DNA of 64,000 bases from positions 1-64,000 of the forward strand of contig NZ_BCQS01000012.1 of NCBI RefSeq assembly GCF_001552195.1. The letters run 5' to 3'. The stretch comes from Actinomadura latina NBRC 106108. GTDB lineage: Bacteria > Actinomycetota > Actinomycetes > Streptosporangiales > Streptosporangiaceae. The position numbers and the translations under genes are program-made. A model generated the notes under the pieces. That model was given only the letters and a program-made list of their open reading frames with translations. It was not told where the DNA came from and ran no database searches. Below, piece after piece: positions 32,352 through 40,649 of the stretch (its first letter is position 1; each line of letters starts with the position of its first letter).

Positions 32352-32776
32352 ACGACGACCTGGACGCCCTGCTGCGCGACCACTACCGCGCCGCCGCCGA
32401 CGAGATCCACGCGGACGCCGCCGCCGTCCGCCGGTTCCAGGACGCCGGGCACGCGGCCGCGCCCGCCCGGATGAGCGTCCTGCGCCGCTGGACGTTCCCC
32501 GTGCTGGCCGCCGCCGTCACCGCTGCCGTCCTGGTGGCGGCCGCCGTCCTGTTCTGGCCGGATGCCCGTGCCCCGGAGCCGCCCCGCCCGATGGCACCGC
32601 CGGCGACGCCCGCACGGCCCATGGCGCCGACCGCCCGTCCGGCACCGAGCCCGAGCGCCTTGCCGACCACCCAGGTTCCCTCACCAGGGGAGCTGTCCTC
32701 CGCCAACCCTTCGACCACCGCTACACCAACCGCCACCCCGCCCACCGCCACCCCGACGCCCAGTCAACCGGGCTAG
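32348..32776 (+). CDS. Single-helix membrane protein, putative sigma-factor partner
   Basis: 142 residues: an N-terminal cytoplasmic segment of about 45 residues (DDLDALLRDHYRAAADEIHAD), a membrane helix (about 50-70, TFPVLAAAVTAAVLVAAAVLF), then a Pro/Thr-rich extracytoplasmic tail. It starts with GTG 32348 overlapping the sigma stop. The arrangement suggests an anti-sigma factor, but there is no zinc-finger (zf-HC2) motif, so this is inferred from position only. The stop overlaps the converging MEDS gene by 4 bp. Confidence 0.7.
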   Translation: MNDDLDALLRDHYRAAADEIHADAAAVRRFQDAGHAAAPARMSVLRRWTFPVLAAAVTAAVLVAAAVLFWPDARAPEPPRPMAPPATPARPMAPTARPAPSPSALPTTQVPSPGELSSANPSTTATPTATPPTATPTPSQPG

Positions 32777-33684
32777 ATCTTTTTGAGGAGCCGGACGAAG
32801 GTGCCGTCCCAGCCGGCGCGCAGGTCCATCAGGTCGACCAGGAGGCGGACGGTCCAGAGGCCGAAGCCGCTCTGCAGGGCCGACTCCGGCGGGATGAAGC
32901 CGGTCAGCGGGCTGGGACGCCAGAAGCCGTGGTCGGCGACCTCGCAGACCAGGCCGTCGCCGTCCCGCCACGTCCAGAGGCCGATCGGCGGGGTGCCGTG
33001 CTGCAGCGCGTTCGCCGCGACCTCGTTCACGGCGGTGACGAGATTCTGCGCTGCCTGGTCGCCGAGGCCGTGCCGGGCCGACCGCTCCGCGACGAACGAC
33101 CGCAGCCGGTGCAGGTCGGCGCCGTTGATGGGCAGGTACTCGGCGTCGTGCGGGCGGTCCGCGCGCGGGCCGCGGTCGCAGCCGGCACCGAAGTCCACCG
33201 GGTCGGTGTACTCGGCGTTCGCGCCGTCGTGGCCGGGGGCCAGCAGCAGCGGGTGGGTGCGGCGCGCCTCCGCGAGGACGCGGGGCGGCAGCGTCCGGGT
33301 GTCGTACGGGCACAGTGCGCGCGCGTCGGCCTCCCCGAACACCACGTTGATGAGGGACTCGTACCGGAGCCACTCCAGGGTCTGCCGCTCGTCCCAGCGG
33401 TCCCACACCGGTTCGGCGAGCGCGCACACGCCGCGCGGGGCGCTCACCCGCACGATGGTCTGGTAGTCCCGCAGGGTGCGGACGGGATGCTCGTAGAAGC
33501 CGGCGGAGTCGACGTAGGCGATCTCCTTGTCGCCGAGGACGTCGCGCAGCGCGGTGAGATTGGGCTCGCGCGCCACCGCGACGACGGCGTCGTCCCGCTC
33601 CAGCCCGGATCTCAGGTGCGGCACCGCGACCGACAGGAAGTCGTCGGCGCCGTCGTACATGAATGCCCTGTGCTCCAACGTCAT
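32773..33684 (-). CDS. MEDS-domain sensor with HATPase (anti-sigma kinase-like)
   Basis: 303 residues. The N-terminal MEDS domain (RAFMYDGADDFLSVAVPHLRSGLERDDAVVAVA) is the DcmR-type sensory module. From about residue 190 comes a GHKL ATPase of the RsbW/SpoIIAB type, with N box AVNEVAANALQH and G box FGLWTVRLLVDL. It would phosphorylate STAS-domain partners or sequester a sigma factor. It is third in a three-gene run; its ATG overlaps the TGA of the MEDS-STAS gene. The Cys-rich middle (CALAEPVW, ALCPYDT, GAGCDRG) may contribute to sensing (inference). Confidence 0.85.
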   Translation of the reverse strand: MTLEHRAFMYDGADDFLSVAVPHLRSGLERDDAVVAVAREPNLTALRDVLGDKEIAYVDSAGFYEHPVRTLRDYQTIVRVSAPRGVCALAEPVWDRWDERQTLEWLRYESLINVVFGEADARALCPYDTRTLPPRVLAEARRTHPLLLAPGHDGANAEYTDPVDFGAGCDRGPRADRPHDAEYLPINGADLHRLRSFVAERSARHGLGDQAAQNLVTAVNEVAANALQHGTPPIGLWTWRDGDGLVCEVADHGFWRPSPLTGFIPPESALQSGFGLWTVRLLVDLMDLRAGWDGTFVRLLKKI

Positions 33685-34616
33685 CAGGCGATGTCCTCCG
33701 TCTTCGGCAGCCCCCGCCCGGCGCCGCGGGCCAGGCCCGGCAGCCGGTGCCAGCCGACCGTCTCGATGACGCTCTCCACGTTCGGCCGGAGGTGGTCGAG
33801 GACGAGCGATCCCTCGGCGGGCAGCCGGGTGGCGTGCCGCGCCAGCAGGTTCAGCCCGCCCAGGTCGATGAAGCCGAGCCGGGACAGGTCGAGGTGGACG
33901 TCGAGGTGGACGCTGCCGCGCTGGGCGGCCACCCGCGCGAGCGTCTCGGCGACCACCGTGTGCCGGGCGGCGTCGAGCTCACCCTCGATCCGCAGCCCGG
34001 CCGGCTCGAACGTGCGCACGATCTTCAGGATCCCGTCGTCGAACTCGGGGTTCACTTCCACGAGGACCTCGTGTGTGTCGCGGAGGGCGGTGAGCTGGCC
34101 GGGCGGGCACGCGCGCCGGTCGATCTGGCAGATCGCCATCGCCATCGTGCTCGGCGAGACGGCGTCGCCGACCCGGTGCTCGCATCCCAGCATCCGGCCG
34201 AGAGGGGTGCTCGCGGGCTCGTGCAGCAGCCAGCTGTAGTCGGTGGTGAGGCGCACCGCGCGGAAACCCTGGTCGAACGCCCCGCCGACCTCCCGCCCGA
34301 TGGTGTCGATCATCATGGCCGGGGCGAAGGCGCCGCGTCGGTCGAGGCAGGCGTCCCGCCGGGAGATGACCCGCAGCCGGCCCGACCTGACGCACGCGTC
34401 GATGTCGATGTCGGGGCCGATCCCGGGGCCGATGCCGGGGAGGCGATCGGCGGGGACGTCGGTGACGTACACGACCTTCTCGTCCGTCTCCAGGCCCTCC
34501 CGGAGGAAGGGCCCGATGACACGGTCGCGCTCCTCCGGGCCGGTGTAGGCCAGCCAGCCGTGGTCTCCGGGCCGGACGGCGCTGACAGGGCGTTTGGCGA
34601 ACCAGGGTGTCTCCAT
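33684..34616 (-). CDS. MEDS-domain plus STAS-domain protein (anti-anti-sigma-like)
   Basis: 310 residues. The MEDS domain begins PGDHGWLAYTGPEERDRVIGPF and includes RGAFAPAMMIDTIG and LTTDYSWLL. From about residue 200 comes a STAS domain (RIEGELDAARHTVVAETLARV, then DLSRLGFIDLGGLNLLARHA, with the phosphorylatable-type Ser/Asp loop in LGFIDLGG). In this copy the usual DxSG Ser position is Leu-Gly in the IDLGG loop, so phosphorylation is uncertain. ATG 34616 is chosen; a start further upstream (MSRAAYSEQ) is possible. It sits between two MEDS-HATPase genes. Confidence 0.85.
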   Translation of the reverse strand: METPWFAKRPVSAVRPGDHGWLAYTGPEERDRVIGPFLREGLETDEKVVYVTDVPADRLPGIGPGIGPDIDIDACVRSGRLRVISRRDACLDRRGAFAPAMMIDTIGREVGGAFDQGFRAVRLTTDYSWLLHEPASTPLGRMLGCEHRVGDAVSPSTMAMAICQIDRRACPPGQLTALRDTHEVLVEVNPEFDDGILKIVRTFEPAGLRIEGELDAARHTVVAETLARVAAQRGSVHLDVHLDLSRLGFIDLGGLNLLARHATRLPAEGSLVLDHLRPNVESVIETVGWHRLPGLARGAGRGLPKTEDIA

Positions 34617-34707
34617 GGCCTGCCCATCGGATTCGGGTCGGATCTGTTCAGAGTACGCCGCTCGGGACATTTTGGAAGCCCAACGCATGGAGTTCCTCAC
34701 GCTCTGT

Positions 34708-35679
34708 CTATACGGCGCGGTCCGGGCCCGGGAGGGCCAGCCGCAGCCGTACCGCGGTGCCCTTCGCACCCGTCCGGATCTGCACGGTGGAGCACAGCAG
34801 CCGCACCGCCCACAGCCCGAAGCGCCCGCCGGCCGGTGTGTCCGCCGGGCGCGGCGGCAGCAGCCCGTATCCGGTGCCGGGCGGCCACCGCCCCTCGTCG
34901 GTGACCTCGCAGACCAGGGACGGGACGCCGTCCGGCGCGTCCGCCCACATCCGCAGGACGATGGGTGGCGCGCCGTGCCGGAGCGCGTTGGTGACGACCT
35001 CGGTGACCGCGACCAGCAGCCGCTGCCGCCCCTCCTCGGGCAGCGCCGTCTGCAGCGCGCAGTCGGTGACCCAGGCGCGCAGCCAGAACAGGTCGGGCCG
35101 GTCGTCGAACTCCAGCGCGTCGGCGCCGGGCGGCGGCGGGGGCAGCGGCTCGGCGTCGCAGCGGGCGCAGAACGTCCACGGGTCGACGAAGCCGGGGTTG
35201 GGCAGGGCGCGGGTGCCGCGCACGGTCTCCGGGTGCGTCTTGCGGCCCGCCGCGACGACGGCGGCGGGAAGCGAGGCGGCGTACGGGCAGAGGACGGACG
35301 CGCCGGTGCCGCGGAACGCGACGTTCAGCAGCGCCTCGGCCCGCTGCCACTCGACGACCTCCAGTTGCGGCCGCGACGCCCACGCCGGCTCCCCGAGCAG
35401 GCGCAGCCGGCGGCCCTGCCGGGCGCTCTCGTCGGCGTCGCCCAGGCAGTCGGCGAGCGTCCGGGACGGGTGGCCGAACCAGGCGGCGGCGTCGGCGAAC
35501 CGCACCGCGTCCGCGGCGGAGCCGAGAGCGTCGCGGAGCAGCGTCTGACGCGCGGTCCCGCAGACGGCGAGGACGCGGTCGCCGGCGTCGACGCCGTCCC
35601 GCAGGAACGGCAGGGCGCCGCCGAGGAACTCGTCCACCCCGTCGTAGGGCAGCACGCGATGCGTGAAGGTGTCGCTCAC
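34708..35679 (-). CDS. MEDS-domain sensor with HATPase (second copy)
   Basis: 323 residues, first of the three-gene run. The MEDS domain begins HRVLPYDGVDEFLGGALPFLRDGVDAGDR; the central part has a CARC pair (FCARCDAEPLP) after FVDPWTF; the C-terminal RsbW-like ATPase has N box AVTEVVTNALRH and FGLWAVRLLCSTV. It shares the domain order with the protein at 32773 but the sequences are well diverged, so this is an old duplication. GTG 35679 is the start. Its promoter must lie in 35680-35839. Confidence 0.85.
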   Translation of the reverse strand: MSDTFTHRVLPYDGVDEFLGGALPFLRDGVDAGDRVLAVCGTARQTLLRDALGSAADAVRFADAAAWFGHPSRTLADCLGDADESARQGRRLRLLGEPAWASRPQLEVVEWQRAEALLNVAFRGTGASVLCPYAASLPAAVVAAGRKTHPETVRGTRALPNPGFVDPWTFCARCDAEPLPPPPPGADALEFDDRPDLFWLRAWVTDCALQTALPEEGRQRLLVAVTEVVTNALRHGAPPIVLRMWADAPDGVPSLVCEVTDEGRWPPGTGYGLLPPRPADTPAGGRFGLWAVRLLCSTVQIRTGAKGTAVRLRLALPGPDRAV

Positions 35680-35839
35680 GGCAGTCCCGCCGCTCGTGTG
35701 ATCATGATGTCACCGACTGTGCGTGCCGGACGGACCCACCCAGCCTAGGCCCCCGTCTCCGGCCTGCCGAGGCCCGTTTCTCAAATGGCCGCCACAGTCG
35801 CCCGGCGTCCTGCCCGGAACGCGGGCCGCGGCCTGTCCC

Positions 35840-36457
35840 TTACCGGACGCGGGGGCGCGGCGGCGGGTACAGGACGGCGCGCAGCCCCGGGGTGAGGCGT
35901 GCGATTAATTCATCGGGCGTCATCGACGCGACGGGTTCGACGCCGATGATGTAGCGGGTGAAGATCAGCCCGGCGAGCTGGACGCCGAACGCGCCGGCCC
36001 GCGCGCTCGCCCCGGGACCCCCGATGTGCTCGGCGATGCGGCCGATGATCTCCCGTTCGAGGAGGTCGCGCAGGAGCCGGGCGAGCTCGGGTTCCTGCAC
36101 GGCCGCCCGCACCAGCAGCTGGAGCCGGGCGCCGCCCGCGGGGTCGTCCCACGCGGTCAGCAGTGCCCGCAGGACGCGTTCGGGCAGCGTGGCGGGGTCG
36201 CCGGGGAGTGCGCCGGCCAGGATCTCGGGCGGGTTGGCGACCAGGCCCAGCACCGCGCCGAACAGCCCCTTCTTCGACCCGAAGAAGTAGCTGATCAGCG
36301 CGGCGTCCACGCCGGCCTCGGCGGCGATGGACCGCATCGTCACCGGCCCGTAGCCGTCGGCGAGGAAGCGGCGGCGCGCCACGGTGAGGATCGCCTCGCG
36401 GGTGTCGGGGCTGCCGCGCCGCCGGCCGCGCGACCCCGCTCCCGATTTATTCATCAT
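35840..36457 (-). CDS. TetR-family repressor of adjacent MFS pump
   Basis: 205 residues. The HTH is TMRSIAAEAGVDAALISYFF with the preceding helix REAILTVARRRFLADGYG; the C-terminal domain has the TetR_C_17/33-like GARLQLLVRAAVQEPELARL. It is divergent from an MFS transporter with only 38 bp between, so it is almost certainly its repressor. The imperfect palindrome TTCATCATGATTGAA (36450-36464) overlaps its own start codon and is a probable operator. Confidence 0.88.
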   Translation of the reverse strand: MMNKSGAGSRGRRRGSPDTREAILTVARRRFLADGYGPVTMRSIAAEAGVDAALISYFFGSKKGLFGAVLGLVANPPEILAGALPGDPATLPERVLRALLTAWDDPAGGARLQLLVRAAVQEPELARLLRDLLEREIIGRIAEHIGGPGASARAGAFGVQLAGLIFTRYIIGVEPVASMTPDELIARLTPGLRAVLYPPPRPRVR

Positions 36458-36495
36458 GATTGAAATATAGGCCCGGCGGGAGCGAGGGTCGAGGT

Positions 36496-38079
36496 ATGAA
36501 CACCACTGCGAAGGAAGGCCCGGACACCGTCCACCGCGCGGTGCTGCCGGCCGTGATGCTGGCCCTCGCCACGGTCGTGTCGGCCGTGGCGTCCCTCAAC
36601 ACCGCGGTGCCGTCCATCGCCCGCGACACCCGCGCCGGGCTGACCGAGCTGTCCTGGATCATCGACGCGTACGCGCTCGTCTTCGCCGCGCTGCTGCTGC
36701 TCGGCGGCGCGATCGGGGACCGCTACGGGCGGCGGCGGGCGCTCACCGCCGGGCTCGTGATCTTCGGCGCGGGGTCGGCCGCCGCCGCGCTCGCCAGCGA
36801 CCCGAACTGGCTGATCGCGATGCGCGGCGTGCTCGGCGTCGGCGCGGCGCTGGTGATGCCGGCGACGCTGTCGACGATCACCTCGACGTTCCCGGCCGCG
36901 CAGCGCACCCGGGCGGTCGGCGCCTGGGCGGGCGTCGCCGGGGCGTCCGCGATCTTCGGGCTGCTGGTGTCCGGCAGCCTGCTGGAGGTGTGGTCGTGGC
37001 GGTCGGTGTTCTGGATGAACGTGGTCCTCGCGGTCATCGCGCTGGTCGCGACGCTGGCGGTCGTCCCCGAATCCGCCGACCCGGACGCCCCGCGGCTGGA
37101 CGTGACCGGCGCCGTGATCACCGTCGCGGGGCTCGGCACGGGCGTCTACTCGATCATCGAGGCGCCGACCGAGGGCTGGGGCAGCGCCCGCACCCTGCTC
37201 GGCCTCGCCGCCGCGCTGGTCATCCTCGCCGGGTTCGTCGGGTGGGAGCTGAAGCGGCCGAACCCGCTGCTCGACCCGCGGCTGTTCCGGATCCGCGCGT
37301 TCTCCGCCGGCGCCCTCTCGCTCACCCTGCAGTTCTTCGCCTTCTTCGGCTTCGTCTTCATCATCCTGCAGTACCTGCAGCTGGTGAAGGGCGACAGCGC
37401 GCTGGTCGGGGCGCTGAGCCTGGTGCCGATGGCGCTCACGATGATGCCGTTCGCCCGCGTCGTCGCGCCCCGCGCCGCGGCCAAGCTCGGCCCGCGCCGC
37501 GTCATCACGGCCGGCCTGCTGCTGGTCAGCGTCGCGATGCTGGTCTTCTCCCTGCTGGACGAGGACAGCACCTACTGGCTGCTCCTCGCCGGGCTGATCC
37601 CGCTCGGCGCCGGCATGGGCCTGGCGATGACGCCCGCGACCGCGTCCATCACCGACGCGCTGCCCAGCGAGAAGCAGGGCGTGGGCTCGGCGATGAACGA
37701 CCTGGCCCGCGAGCTCGGCGGCGCGCTCGGCATCGCCGTCCTCGGCAGCCTCCTGCAGTCGGCCTACCGCGCGAACCTGACCCTGGAGGGCCTGCCCGGC
37801 CCGGCCGCCGAAGGGGCGAAGGAGTCGCTCGCGGGGGCGATGCGGCTCGGCCCGCAGGTCGCCGAGCAGGCGCGGGCGGCGTTCAGCGACGGCGTCCAGT
37901 CCGCGTTCCTCACGGCGTCCATCGCCCTCGCCGTCACCGCCGTCACCGTCGCGGCCCTGTACCGCGCGCCCCGGCCGGCGGCCGCGAATTCCGTTGCCGG
38001 GCCCGCCGATCAAGCCGATAAGCTGACCGAGGCAGGCCCCGGCGGGCGTGGCGAAATCAGGTATACGCGGCAGGTTTAG
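36496..38079 (+). CDS. EmrB/QacA-type MFS efflux transporter overlapping tRNA-Leu
   Basis: A 527-residue, 14-helix DHA2-type antiporter with LNTAVPSIARD (helix 1), ELSWIIDAYALVFAALLLLGGAIGDRYGRRR (motif A region) and WSWRSVFWMNV. ATG 36496 has GAGG close by. Its last 12 codons (...GGRGEIRYTRQV) lie inside the tRNA-Leu gene, and its TAG stop is exactly the tRNA anticodon. The normal end of the transporter was probably lost or shortened when the gene arrived beside the tRNA. Confidence 0.9.
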   Translation: MNTTAKEGPDTVHRAVLPAVMLALATVVSAVASLNTAVPSIARDTRAGLTELSWIIDAYALVFAALLLLGGAIGDRYGRRRALTAGLVIFGAGSAAAALASDPNWLIAMRGVLGVGAALVMPATLSTITSTFPAAQRTRAVGAWAGVAGASAIFGLLVSGSLLEVWSWRSVFWMNVVLAVIALVATLAVVPESADPDAPRLDVTGAVITVAGLGTGVYSIIEAPTEGWGSARTLLGLAAALVILAGFVGWELKRPNPLLDPRLFRIRAFSAGALSLTLQFFAFFGFVFIILQYLQLVKGDSALVGALSLVPMALTMMPFARVVAPRAAAKLGPRRVITAGLLLVSVAMLVFSLLDEDSTYWLLLAGLIPLGAGMGLAMTPATASITDALPSEKQGVGSAMNDLARELGGALGIAVLGSLLQSAYRANLTLEGLPGPAAEGAKESLAGAMRLGPQVAEQARAAFSDGVQSAFLTASIALAVTAVTVAALYRAPRPAAANSVAGPADQADKLTEAGPGGRGEIRYTRQV

Positions 38080-38126
38080 GTCCTGTTGGTGGCGACACCG
38101 TGGGGGTTCGAATCCCCCCGCCCGCA
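38042..38126 (+). tRNA. tRNA-Leu (anticodon UAG)
   Basis: An 85-nt class II tRNA. The acceptor stem GCGGGCG (38042-38048) pairs with CGCCCGC (38119-38125), discriminator A 38126. The anticodon arm is GCAGG-TTTAGGT-CCTGT with anticodon TAG at 38077-38079. There is a long variable arm (TGGTGGCGACACCG) and a T arm GGGGG-TTCGAAT-CCCCC. The CCA end is not encoded. Confidence 0.95.
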
Positions 38127-38129
38127 CCC

Positions 38130-38152
38130 GGCCCGCGCGTGACGCGCGGGCC
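38130..38152. terminator. Hairpin between tRNA-Leu and prxQ
   Basis: GGCCCGCGCG (38130-38139) pairs with CGCGCGGGCC (38143-38152) around TGA, 4 nt after the tRNA. It can terminate the tRNA transcript and the converging peroxiredoxin gene. Confidence 0.65.
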
Positions 38153-38176
38153 GAGGCGCAGGTCCGGTCCCCGGAG

Positions 38177-38644
38177 TCAGATCCCCAGGTCGCGGCGGAG
38201 GCGCTCCACGTGCCCCGTCGCCTTCACGTTGTAGTACGCCTTCTCGATCCTGCCCTCGGCGTCGATGACGAACGTGGACCGGATGACGCCGACGACGACC
38301 TTCCCGTACAGCTTCTTCTCCCCGTAGGCGCCGTAGGCCCGCAGGACCTCGGCGTCCGGGTCGGACAGGAGCGGGAACGTCAGCCCCTCCTTCTCCCGGA
38401 ACTTCGCCAGCTTCGCCGGCTTGTCGGGGGAGACGCCGACCACGGTGGCGCCGGCGGCCTCCAGTTCGGCCAGGCTGCCCTCGAAGTCGACGGACTCCTT
38501 GGTGCAGCCGGGCGTCATGGCCGCCGGGTAGAAGTAGAGGATCACGCGCCTGCCGCGCAGGGAGGCCAGCGACACCGCGTCCTCGCCGGCGTCGGGAAGC
38601 TCGAAATCGGGGGCGACGTCGCCCGGCTGCAGCCGCTCGGACAC
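38177..38644 (-). CDS. bcp: Thioredoxin-dependent peroxiredoxin, PrxQ/BCP type
   Basis: 155 residues. Peroxidatic Cys47 is in YPAAMTPGCTKES, after the family start LQPGDVAPDFELPDAG. The Cys five residues later found in many 2-Cys PrxQ proteins is Val52 here and no other Cys is present, so this copy should work as a 1-Cys enzyme. Reduces H2O2 and organic peroxides. GTG 38644 is chosen for the AGGCGGG upstream; the longer frame has no site. Confidence 0.9.
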   Translation of the reverse strand: MSERLQPGDVAPDFELPDAGEDAVSLASLRGRRVILYFYPAAMTPGCTKESVDFEGSLAELEAAGATVVGVSPDKPAKLAKFREKEGLTFPLLSDPDAEVLRAYGAYGEKKLYGKVVVGVIRSTFVIDAEGRIEKAYYNVKATGHVERLRRDLGI

Positions 38645-38795
38645 CCTGACCCGCCTTTCGCTCGGATGGTGGGACCGAGCGTACCGGCCGGGGTTGGGCG
38701 GGCGTCCACGGGCAAGACCTGCAACACTGTTCGGATCATGCTTCACTCGCGTCCCGCCCCGCCGCGAGTTCGCCCGACACGATTAAGGACACGGC

Positions 38796-39107
38796 ATGGC
38801 TGACAGGTTCAGCGACCCGGAGGAGCTGGAACGCTATATAGAGCGCACCCGCAAGGACCTGGCGCGCAACGTCGACGAGCTCGCCGACCGGGTCAACCCG
38901 AAGAACGTCGCGCACCGGGGCGCCGAGCGGCTGAAGGAGGAGGCCGGCCAGGTCGCCAAGGCGTTCGGCGCGCTGGTCCGCCCCTCCGGTGAGGACGAGG
39001 ACGGTCAGGGCGGCGGGATCGACAAGCGGGTGGTGCTCGCGGGCGTCGGGGCCGCGGTCACCGTGACCGCCCTGGTCCTCTGGCGCCGTAGGCGCAGGCA
39101 CCGCTGA
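38796..39107 (+). CDS. DUF3618 membrane-associated protein
   Basis: 103 residues. The DUF3618 core is DPEELERYIERTRKDLARNVDELADRVNPKNVA, an amphipathic helical segment; the C-terminus has one membrane helix (RVVLAGVGAAVTVTALVLW) followed by an Arg cluster that should stay inside. Common in actinobacteria, function unknown. It overlaps the 3' end of the zf-HC2 gene on the other strand by 50 bp. Confidence 0.85.
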   Translation: MADRFSDPEELERYIERTRKDLARNVDELADRVNPKNVAHRGAERLKEEAGQVAKAFGALVRPSGEDEDGQGGGIDKRVVLAGVGAAVTVTALVLWRRRRRHR

Positions 39108-39345
39108 GGCCCATCCTGGAGGCGCCGGTCCGCGGTCCGCGGCCGGCGCCTTTGCGCGCCTGGCCGGTGCTCCGCACGGAGTGCGCGAGCAGTTCGGCGA
39201 CGCCGCGCAGCTCCGCGAGCTCCGCGCGGCAGGGCGGGCACTCCACCAGGTGCGCCGACAGCTCGTCGGCCTCGGTGCCCGCCAGCCGTCCGATGGCGTA
39301 GACGCCGAGGCCGATCCGGTACGTCCCGCAGTCGGTTCCTCCCAC
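39058..39345 (-). CDS. Short zf-HC2 (anti-sigma zinc-finger) protein
   Basis: 95 residues. The zinc motif is visible: Cys in TDCGTYR, then HLVECPPC (H-x3-C-x2-C), in the pattern of actinobacterial anti-sigma N-termini (VYAIGRLAGTEADELSAHL). It lacks the membrane helix and C-terminal domain of full-length anti-sigma factors, and the last about 20 residues are low complexity and overlap the DUF3618 gene. It could be a truncated anti-sigma factor or a stand-alone zinc domain. No sigma gene is adjacent. Confidence 0.55.
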   Translation of the reverse strand: MGGTDCGTYRIGLGVYAIGRLAGTEADELSAHLVECPPCRAELAELRGVAELLAHSVRSTGQARKGAGRGPRTGASRMGLSGACAYGARGPGRSR

Positions 39346-39377
39346 GCCCTGGAGTACGGGACGGCGGCCCGGCCCGT

Positions 39378-40649
39378 TCAGCGGAACTGGGGGAGATGGT
39401 CGCGGTGGGCGGCGAGGCCCTCGTCCAGGATCTTCCCTGCGGTGTGCTTGCTGCGGACGAACGGGTGCGCCATGAGCGCCTGCAGCGCGGTGCGGCGGTC
39501 ACCGGTGACGGCGGCCTCGGACGCGAGCCGCTCGTAGGCGTGGATCGCCTGGGTGAGGCCGCGCACCGGGGCGGGCAGCGGGCCCATCGTCAGGGGGACG
39601 GGCCCGGACCGTCCGACCAGGGACGGGACCTCCACGATCGCGTCGGCGTCCAGGGACGGGATCGCCCCGTCGTTCCGCGTGTTGACGATCATCCGGCGGC
39701 CCTCGTCGCGGTGCAGGGCGCAGATGACGTCGACCGCGAACTCGCCGTGCTCGCCGCCGCCGCGCTCCCGGGACGGGTCCGGGTCGGCCTTCCCGGACTC
39801 GCCCGTGACCTGCTCGTAGTAGCCGGGCAGCATGGCGAGGATGTCCTGCGCGCGGGTCGTGCCCTTCGCCCGCAGTTCTTCCACGACCTCGTCGTGGAAG
39901 AAGTAGTACTTGGAGTAGGAGTTCGGCAGGAATCCGAGCGCCTTGGCGAGTTCGGCCATCCGGGACGGGTCGCGCCACGGCGTGGCGCCGCCGCCCGGGA
40001 CCTTCAGGTCGTCGAGCAGGAGCGGGAGGTCGAGTTCGCGGCCGTCGAGGCGGAGCCGCTGCGCCCAGGTGGCGTGGTTGAGGCCGATCCAGTCGGCCTC
40101 CAGCCCGTCGGACGGCAGCCCCAGCAGGTCGGCCCACATCTCGGTGTCGCCGATGAACTGGTCGCACAGCCCGATGATCCGCGCGCCGGTACGGCGCGCC
40201 ACGGCATCGGTGACCACATTGGTCGGGTTCGTGTAGTTGACGATCCACGCGCCCGGGTCCGCCTTGGCCGCGATGTCCAGCAGGACGGGCACGGACCGCA
40301 GCGCCATCAGGAACCCGCCCGGACCCGCAGTCTCCTGCCCGACGACACCGTGCTTCAGCGGGATCGACTCGTCCAGGTGCCGCGCGGCCAGCCCGCCCGG
40401 ACGGAACGTGGTGAAGACGTAGGACGCGCCGTCCAGCGCCGCCCGGAGGACGGTGTGCGACGACACGGTGAGCGCGGCGCCCCGCGCGGCGAACATGTTC
40501 CGCGCGAGCCGCGTCATGACGTCCAGGTGTGCGGCGTCGATGTCGTAGCAGGCCAGCTCGGTGCCGGCGAGGTCGTCGGCGCGGTGCAGCAGGCCGCGGA
40601 TGATCCCGGGCATGTAGCCGCTGCCGGCCCCGACGATCGCGATCCTCAC
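39378..40649 (-). CDS. GH4 family NAD-dependent glycosidase (6-phospho-beta-glucosidase type)
   Basis: 423 residues. The Rossmann start is RIAIVGAGSGYMPGIIRGL. GH4 signatures are the metal-binding Cys in GLCDQF and His in GLNHATW, with VNYTNPTNVVTDAV. GH4 enzymes use NAD+ and Mn2+ to cleave (phospho)glycosides by oxidation-elimination. GTG 40649 overlaps the TGA of the SIMPL gene. The phosphoglycoside may come from a PTS elsewhere; no PTS is visible here. Substrate assigned by family only. Confidence 0.88.
   Translation of the reverse strand: MRIAIVGAGSGYMPGIIRGLLHRADDLAGTELACYDIDAAHLDVMTRLARNMFAARGAALTVSSHTVLRAALDGASYVFTTFRPGGLAARHLDESIPLKHGVVGQETAGPGGFLMALRSVPVLLDIAAKADPGAWIVNYTNPTNVVTDAVARRTGARIIGLCDQFIGDTEMWADLLGLPSDGLEADWIGLNHATWAQRLRLDGRELDLPLLLDDLKVPGGGATPWRDPSRMAELAKALGFLPNSYSKYYFFHDEVVEELRAKGTTRAQDILAMLPGYYEQVTGESGKADPDPSRERGGGEHGEFAVDVICALHRDEGRRMIVNTRNDGAIPSLDADAIVEVPSLVGRSGPVPLTMGPLPAPVRGLTQAIHAYERLASEAAVTGDRRTALQALMAHPFVRSKHTAGKILDEGLAAHRDHLPQFR

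Noticed and set aside
36454..38127. Long minus-strand open frame across the MFS gene
   Set aside because: Antisense shadow typical of GC-rich codon use; Arg/Gly/Gln-rich translation with no domain, while the plus-strand frame is a clear transporter.
36447..38152. Integrated mobile element at tRNA-Leu
   Set aside because: No integrase, excisionase or duplicated tRNA 3' end is visible; only the unusual overlap with the MFS gene remains.
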